64,000 bases of DNA from Parabacteroides johnsonii DSM 18315 (GTDB lineage: Bacteria; Bacteroidota; Bacteroidia; Bacteroidales; Tannerellaceae). Each line of letters opens with the position of its first letter. Positions within the stretch are counted from its first letter, which is position 1. A program made the position numbers and the translations under genes. The stretch is taken from the NCBI RefSeq assembly GCF_025151045.1, contig NZ_CP102285.1:3038001-3102000 (forward strand), written 5' to 3'. The notes under the pieces were generated by a model that saw only the letters and a list, made by a program, of their open reading frames with translations, ran no database searches and was not told the origin of the DNA. Positions 59,552 through 64,000 of this stretch are shown one piece after another.

Positions 59552-59577
59552 AAAAAAGCAGCAATAGCTACTTTTTT
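59552..59577. terminator. Terminator after tig
   Basis: Eleven-base arms (59552-59562 and 59567-59577) with one mismatch enclose an AATA loop; the outer A/T tracts give a T-run on both strands. It lies 8 bases after the tig stop. Confidence 0.7.
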
Positions 59578-59585
59578 AGGTAGTC

Positions 59586-60941
59586 TTATTCTTCAAAAAG
59601 TTTGTTGAACTCGTCGACTGTCACTTCCTTGGTGTCCAGTTCGACCTGTTCTTTCAACCAGCCTGCCAGTTTTTCTTCAACCGCACGGTCGATGATATTC
59701 TGCAGTGTCTGTTTGTTTTTCAAAATGTCTTTAGCATAGTTAGCTAATACGTCTTCCGGTACGGAAAGCATTCCATACTGGGCAAACTGTGCTTTAGCTA
59801 CACGTTTAGCAAAGTCTTCGATGTCAGCATCTTCAACTTTCAATCCGTTTTCCTTCACCAGATTTTCTTTGATCAGCTGATATTTCAAATCTTCTATGAT
59901 CCGAGGATATTCTTCGTCGATCTTTTCTTTCGTGTTCTTTTCATTTGCAACCAGCAACCAACGTTTCAGCAAGTCTTCAGCAAATGAAAGTTCACCGGCT
60001 TTCTGGACCAGCAGGTCGCGGGCATCAACCAGGAACTTGAAGTCGCTCTGCGGAGTGAACTGCTCAGCCAAAGCTTCGCGGATCTTGTTCTTGAATTCTT
60101 CTTCGCTGGTAACGACACCTTCGCCGAATACTTTGTCGAACAATTCCTGGTTCAGCTCTGCATTCTTATGACGAGTCACCTCTGTGATTTCAAAGCTGAA
60201 ATCGCCCGTGATACCGCTAACGGCATCTTTATCCACTTTCAGGAAAGAAGCAATTTCCGCTTCTGCACCTTCGTATGCCTTATTAGGATTGAATACTATC
60301 ACGGAGTTTTTCTTTGCACCGATGAATTTAGCTTTTTCAGCTTCATCCTTCATATACATCGGCATCAAAACAGCCTCTTCAACAACGATACCGCCTTCTT
60401 TCGGAGAACCGTTTTCCAGTTCGGCTACTGTACCTTTCACCAGATCTTTTTCTTCTACATCCTCTACTTGGTCGTATGCACCGAAGTTAGCCTGATAAGC
60501 CTCAACTTGTTTGCCGATCATTTCGTCGTCGATATTCACCTGGAAATAAGGGAGCTTGTCATTTTTAGACAGTTCGATCTTGATTTCCGGAGCCAGAGCA
60601 ACATCAAAACAAAATTCGAAGTCTTCCTGAGTATCGAAGTTGATTTCTTTCTGTTCAGTTTCGTTAGGCAGCGGTTCGCCCAAAATATTCAATTTGTTTT
60701 CACGGATATAGTTATACAGGTTTTCAGAAACCAATTTGTTGATTTCTTCAACCAATACATGCTTACCATACATTTTCTTTACCATACCCATCGGGACCAT
60801 TCCTTTACGGAAACCCGGTACATCTGCTTTCTGACGGAAGCTGCGAAGGCTCTTTTCAACCTTGTCTGCATAGTCAGCTTTCACTATTTCCAATTTCACA
60901 ATGCCTTTTGTAGCATCGATGTTTTTAAGCGAAACGTTCAT
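59586..60941 (-). CDS. tig: Trigger factor
   Basis: A 451-residue ribosome-bound chaperone. The ribosome-binding N-terminal domain has the FRKGMVP variant of the GFRxGxxP signature (SFRQKADVPGFRKGMVP), followed by a PPIase-like domain (~residues 150-240, with EKDLVKGTVAELENG) and a long helical C-terminal arm region. It holds nascent chains at the tunnel exit near L23. It precedes clpP and clpX, as in many bacteria. Confidence 0.95.
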   Translation of the reverse strand: MNVSLKNIDATKGIVKLEIVKADYADKVEKSLRSFRQKADVPGFRKGMVPMGMVKKMYGKHVLVEEINKLVSENLYNYIRENKLNILGEPLPNETEQKEINFDTQEDFEFCFDVALAPEIKIELSKNDKLPYFQVNIDDEMIGKQVEAYQANFGAYDQVEDVEEKDLVKGTVAELENGSPKEGGIVVEEAVLMPMYMKDEAEKAKFIGAKKNSVIVFNPNKAYEGAEAEIASFLKVDKDAVSGITGDFSFEITEVTRHKNAELNQELFDKVFGEGVVTSEEEFKNKIREALAEQFTPQSDFKFLVDARDLLVQKAGELSFAEDLLKRWLLVANEKNTKEKIDEEYPRIIEDLKYQLIKENLVKENGLKVEDADIEDFAKRVAKAQFAQYGMLSVPEDVLANYAKDILKNKQTLQNIIDRAVEEKLAGWLKEQVELDTKEVTVDEFNKLFEE

Positions 60942-60987
60942 TCTGAATGATTTATTTAATTAATAGTCTTGTTCGAATTTTAAGGTG

Positions 60988-61019
60988 CAAAATTAGACTT
61001 ATTCTTTTAATCTCGCAAA
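60988..61019 (-). promoter_or_regulatory. tig promoter
   Basis: On the minus strand: TTTG at 61019-61016, a 20-base spacer, and TAATTTTG at 60995-60988, 47 bases before the tig ATG. Confidence 0.55.
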
Positions 61020-61029
61020 TTGTTTGCTT

Positions 61030-61100
61030 AGAAACTGTTTTGATTTTTTACAAACAGCCTACTTTGTTATTTTGCCGTTGTTTTCGCCTCATGATTTGAG
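61030..61100. repeat. Copy A of a duplicated 70-base intergenic element
   Basis: About 90 percent identical, with one single-base gap, to 62531-62600. It includes a short inverted repeat (CTGTTT and AAACAG) and the TTTTGCCG and TTTTCGCC words. It lies in the 380-base gap between tig and the RRM gene. Confidence 0.65.
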
Positions 61101-61321
61101 ATGTATTTAGGAGCCATATTATTTTTTTTAAGCTAAAATGTTGTTTATCTAAAATAAATGCATTCCTTTGCGATGTGAAAGGGCATTAACCTTGAACGTA
61201 CCTAACATTGTTTTTTATTTCTTCATTTACTCGTTACTTGTCGAATATCTCTCACTGTTACGAAATTCCGGTTTACGACTTTCATTAAGTAACAATTTTA
61301 TTTTTTAAATTTTCTATTTTT
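61101..61321 (+). promoter_or_regulatory. AT-rich leader region of the RRM protein gene
   Basis: No gene here. A weak -7-like TAACCTTG (61187-61194, 7 of 8) is the best promoter candidate, implying a long AU-rich mRNA leader of about 120 bases. RRM protein genes in other bacteria are often autoregulated or cold-responsive through such leaders; that is a guess here. Confidence 0.3.
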
Positions 61322-61564
61322 ATGAACATTTATGTTGGGAACCTGAACTATCGTGTTCGGGAAGATGATTTGAAACAAGTAATGGAAGAATACGGTACGG
61401 TTGAATCCGTAAAGATCATCAAGGACCGTGAGACAGGCAAATCAAAAGGTTTTGGTTTTGTTGAAATGCCGGACGATGAAGCAGCCAAGAAAGCGATCGC
61501 CGAGTTGAATGAAGCTGAATATGAAGGTCGCCAGATGGTAGTAAAAGAGGCTCGTCCTAAATAA
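61322..61564 (+). CDS. RRM-domain RNA-binding protein
   Basis: An 80-residue single-domain RNA-recognition-motif protein: RNP2 is IYVGNL (residues 3-8) and RNP1 is KSKGFGFVEM (near 39-48), with the aromatic residues that stack on RNA bases. Bacteroides carry several such small RRM proteins that act as global RNA binders in the absence of Hfq. It has a strong terminator directly downstream. Confidence 0.95.
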   Translation: MNIYVGNLNYRVREDDLKQVMEEYGTVESVKIIKDRETGKSKGFGFVEMPDDEAAKKAIAELNEAEYEGRQMVVKEARPK

Positions 61565-61586
61565 TTACTTTTCCGGAAAAAATAAG

Positions 61587-61620
61587 AAACTTCTGCTTAT
61601 CTTTGAGCAGAAGTTTTTTT
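61587..61620 (+). terminator. Terminator of the RRM gene with a promoter -7 box in its loop
   Basis: Perfect 11-base arms (61587-61597 and 61606-61616) and an eight-base loop are followed by T's to 61620. The loop, with the adjacent bases, spells TATCTTTG (61598-61605), a perfect -7 box for the next gene, whose ATG is at 61621. Confidence 0.8.
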
Positions 61621-62544
61621 ATGCTCAAAAATATGTTCTTAAAAGGTATATATGCCGGAAAACCGGCCATCTTCCAATTGATCGTCCTGCTTCTCCTGAT
61701 TCTGGCAGGCGCAGTTTTCTCATCGCTGATTGCAATGGGATTATTCTATATGATCTATGGTTTACACGCCGATATTACGCTGTATCCGGACATGATGCGC
61801 CTGTTGCAACTTATTTCAGCCCTCGGGACATTTCTCTTTCCGGCATTGGCACTTGCGTGGCTATGTAGCAGCCATCCAAAAGAATATCTGTCGATCGGGA
61901 AAATGCCTAAAGGACGCATATTGCTCCTCACGTTGCTCAGTATATTTTTGCTCACTCCTTCCATCAGCCTGACCGGGATACTGAATAAGCAGATGGAATT
62001 GCCATCTTTTATGGAACCTATAGAAAACTGGATGAGGGCGCAAGAGGAAACAGCCGAACAGTTGACCCTGAAATTGCTGGCCGGAGAAGGGATCATAACT
62101 TTGTTTTTTAACCTGATCGTTATCGCGGTAACTGCCGGCGTCACGGAAGAATTTCTTTTCAGGGGCGCTTTGCAACGGGTAATCGGGAAATGGACACGCA
62201 ACCATCATATCATTATCTGGAGTGCGGCCATCCTTTTCAGTGCCTTTCACATGCAGTTTTTCGGCTTCCTTCCGCGTATGCTGCTAGGGGCTTATTTCGG
62301 ATATTTGCTTTATTGGACCCGAAATATCTGGATACCGGTATTTGCTCACTTCGTGAATAATGCATTCGCGGTCATCAGCATGTCGGATGCCAGTTTAAAA
62401 GATAACGAATTCATTACCGGGGATATCTCCACACAGAATCTGTTACCCTACACAATCGTGGCGATCGTTGCGCTATTTTTCTTTGTCCGTTGCTGTCAGA
62501 AATTGAAAATTATCAGATCGTCTATCATTAAGAAACAGTTTTGA
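61621..62544 (+). CDS. CPBP family intramembrane metalloprotease
   Basis: A 307-residue polytopic membrane protein with the CPBP/CAAX-protease-like motifs: EEFLFRG (two glutamates and Arg), FSAFHMQFFGFLPR and HFVNNAFA, which hold the catalytic glutamates and histidines. Members process membrane peptides or play roles in immunity to bacteriocins; the substrate here is unknown. ATG at 61621 is chosen; another ATG at 61633 is possible. The final codons lie inside repeat copy B. The promoter seems to be in the loop of the preceding terminator. Confidence 0.85.
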   Translation: MLKNMFLKGIYAGKPAIFQLIVLLLLILAGAVFSSLIAMGLFYMIYGLHADITLYPDMMRLLQLISALGTFLFPALALAWLCSSHPKEYLSIGKMPKGRILLLTLLSIFLLTPSISLTGILNKQMELPSFMEPIENWMRAQEETAEQLTLKLLAGEGIITLFFNLIVIAVTAGVTEEFLFRGALQRVIGKWTRNHHIIIWSAAILFSAFHMQFFGFLPRMLLGAYFGYLLYWTRNIWIPVFAHFVNNAFAVISMSDASLKDNEFITGDISTQNLLPYTIVAIVALFFFVRCCQKLKIIRSSIIKKQF

Positions 62545-62617
62545 TTTTTCACAAACAGCCTGCTTTATTATTTTGCCGCTGTTTTCGCCTATGCTTTGAG
62601 GCGAAAAAATCAAAACA
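62531..62617. repeat. Copy B of the duplicated element, extended into a long inverted repeat
   Basis: Bases 62531-62600 repeat copy A. Here the element continues into an inverted repeat: GTTTTGATTTTT near 62538-62549 with its complement at 62605-62617, and TTTTCGCCT with AGGCGAAAA inside. Its first bases encode the last residues of the CPBP protein. Convergent lptB ends 12 bases further, so it may serve as terminator. Confidence 0.6.
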
Positions 62618-62628
62618 CTTTCTAATTC

Positions 62629-63381
62629 TTAAAAGTCTTTTTTACGGAGAACAAAATCTTTACCCAAATATTTTTCACGTACAATTTCATTCTCAGCCAA
62701 CTGCTCGGCTGTTCCCTGGAAAAGCACTTTTCCTTCGAACAGCAAATAGGCACGGTCACAGATACTCAACGTCTCGTACACGTTATGGTCCGTAATCAGA
62801 ATCCCGATATTCTTATGTTTCAACTTCGCGACAATACTCTGGATATCTTGTACGGCGATCGGGTCTACCCCGGCAAACGGTTCATCAAGCATGATAAATT
62901 TAGGATCAATAGCCAGACAGCGGGCGATCTCGGCACGCCGTCGTTCACCTCCGGACAACTGGTCACCTAAATTCTTCCGCACCTTGTTCAACCCGAACTC
63001 AGCAATCAGACTTTCCAGTTTTTCTTTCTGGTATTCGGGAGTCGTCTCTGTCATTTCCAATACGGAACGAATATTATCCTCCACCGTCATTTTACGGAAA
63101 ATAGACGCTTCCTGGGCCAGATAACCGATACCGTTACGAGCACGTTTATATACAGGGAACTTCGTGATCTCCATATCGTTCAAAAATATCTTTCCTTCAT
63201 TAGGAGTCACCAATCCTACCGTCATATAGAAGGTGGTCGTTTTCCCGGCTCCGTTAGGCCCCAACAATCCCACGATCTCCCCTTGCTTCACATTAATCGA
63301 AACATGATTCACAACGGTACGCGTCTTATATTTCTTAACGAGGTCTTCCGTACGAAGCACCATTTGTTGTTCGTCTGTCAT
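62629..63381 (-). CDS. lptB: LPS export ABC transporter ATPase LptB
   Basis: A 250-residue ATPase from the ATG at 63381 ([18 protein letters not shown]); the open frame to 63525 runs into the divergent gene and has no family match. Walker [10 protein letters not shown], signature [15 protein letters not shown], Walker [14 protein letters not shown] and switch ITDHNV are intact, and the [12 protein letters not shown] wording is characteristic of LptB. It powers extraction of lipopolysaccharide from the inner membrane with LptF and LptG. Confidence 0.94.
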   Translation of the reverse strand: MTDEQQMVLRTEDLVKKYKTRTVVNHVSINVKQGEIVGLLGPNGAGKTTTFYMTVGLVTPNEGKIFLNDMEITKFPVYKRARNGIGYLAQEASIFRKMTVEDNIRSVLEMTETTPEYQKEKLESLIAEFGLNKVRKNLGDQLSGGERRRAEIARCLAIDPKFIMLDEPFAGVDPIAVQDIQSIVAKLKHKNIGILITDHNVYETLSICDRAYLLFEGKVLFQGTAEQLAENEIVREKYLGKDFVLRKKDF

Positions 63382-63473
63382 ATCCCAAAATCTTTGCCAC
63401 AAAGAAACGGAATTAATTCTTTCTATACAACACAAACAACAGAGATAATGAACAGTTGTTCCCAGATTTGCGT

Positions 63474-63481
63474 TATATTTG
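63474..63481 (+). promoter_or_regulatory. -7 promoter element for the MlaE-like gene
   Basis: TATATTTG matches TAnnTTTG, 31 bases before the ATG at 63513. The nearest TTG upstream is too close (15 bases) for a good -33. Confidence 0.45.
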
Positions 63482-63512
63482 CAGACTGTAATCGAATAGA
63501 AACATATAAATA

Positions 63513-64000
63513 ATGAATAAAGCATTACATCAAGTAGGTGAATATGTCATGTTGATGGCGAAATGCATCTCCGTTCCAAACCGGTGGAGCATGTTCTTCA
63601 AGCAGCTGATAAAAGAAATATACAAATTAGGAGTCGATTCGCTCTGGATTGTCATTATCATTTCCATTTTTATCGGTACGGTTATCGCTATCCAGATTTC
63701 GCTGAACATCAGTTCTCCTCTTATCCCTAAATTCACGATCGGATACACGACACGTGAAATTATCCTGCTGGAATTCTCTTCTTCCATCATGTCATTGATT
63801 TTGGCGGGTAAAGTTGGTAGCAACATTGCTTCCGAGATCGGAACCATGCGTGTGACGGAACAGATCGACGCAATGGAAATCATGGGAGTTAACTCTGCCA
63901 ACTTCCTGATCCTTCCGAAGATGGTCGGTATGATGACTTTCATTCCGGTATTGGTTATCTTCAGTATGTTCACTGGTATTTTAGGAGGTATCGCAGCCAG
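63513..64000 (+). CDS. MlaE-family ABC transporter permease, 3'-truncated by window edge
   Basis: The ATG at 63513 opens a frame to the end of the window (162 codons): [21 protein letters not shown], then membrane segments ([17 protein letters not shown]) and the family motif [27 protein letters not shown], typical of MlaE/YrbE permeases that move phospholipids between the membranes. The neighbouring lptB ATPase is divergent, so the matching MlaF-like ATPase presumably lies beyond the window. Confidence 0.9.
   Translation, partial: MNKALHQVGEYVMLMAKCISVPNRWSMFFKQLIKEIYKLGVDSLWIVIIISIFIGTVIAIQISLNISSPLIPKFTIGYTTREIILLEFSSSIMSLILAGKVGSNIASEIGTMRVTEQIDAMEIMGVNSANFLILPKMVGMMTFIPVLVIFSMFTGILGGIAA

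Noticed and set aside
63382-63525. N-terminal extension of LptB
   Set aside because: It overlaps the promoter and first codons of the divergent MlaE-like gene; the residues do not resemble LptB.

Overview
The window comes from a Bacteroidales genome, most likely Parabacteroides. The signs are a C-terminal region resembling the Parabacteroides DUF6383 secreted-protein family, DUF4837, DUF4251, DUF4248 and DUF3987 genes, an OstA-like/SurA-like outer-membrane cluster, and repeated promoters of the Bacteroidetes type (-33 TTG or TTTG, about 19-21 bases, -7 TAnnTTTG). Gene starts were chosen from ATG codons, known family starts and neighbour spacing, because Shine-Dalgarno sequences are weak or absent in this phylum.

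Positions 1-19500 are mostly housekeeping: a truncated rsmF-like rRNA methyltransferase, an FtsX/MacB-type permease, a DUF4837 lipoprotein, ppk1 with a membrane-tethered HTH protein, a YfcE-like phosphodiesterase, a dpp4-lipA-(membrane Nudix-like) operon, a YhcC-like radical SAM gene, a DUF4251 gene, a calcium P-type ATPase, enolase and a solitary Rpn-family nuclease. Positions 19500-27440 are accessory. They hold a 1005-residue secreted DUF6383 protein, a 553-base upstream region that looks like an invertible promoter in the OFF orientation, and a cassette of primase/helicase (DUF3987), DUF4248, HU-like protein, signal-less glucosaminidase and a 56-residue membrane peptide.

Positions 27442-45454 are one continuous minus-strand ribosomal superoperon (str-S10-spc-alpha fused) of 33 genes from rpsL to rplQ. 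It includes fusA, secY, map, infA and rpoA, has no tuf or adk, and is read from two near-identical tandem promoters upstream of rpsL. Two genes absent from simple long-ORF lists, rpmD and rpmJ, are placed here by translation.

Positions 45776-60941 carry, on the minus strand, an envelope-folding cluster (parvulin, lipoprotein, parvulin, OstA-like, small membrane protein) ending in mutL, then guaB, recQ, clpX, clpP and tig. Positions 61322-64000 hold an RRM RNA-binding protein, a CPBP-family membrane protease, lptB and the start of an MlaE-type permease.

The most notable observation is the upstream region of the DUF6383 gene. Two 24-base inverted repeats (22 of 24 matching) enclose a terminator and a consensus promoter that both point away from the gene, while the fixed region between the repeats and the gene has no recognisable promoter. 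This is the layout expected of phase variation by promoter inversion. Other points of interest are the primase/HU/lysin cassette with self-complementary repeats, a promoter embedded in a terminator loop, a duplicated 70-base element, and a four-unit 22-base tandem repeat beside mutL. No tRNA, rRNA, CRISPR array or complete insertion sequence was recognised.
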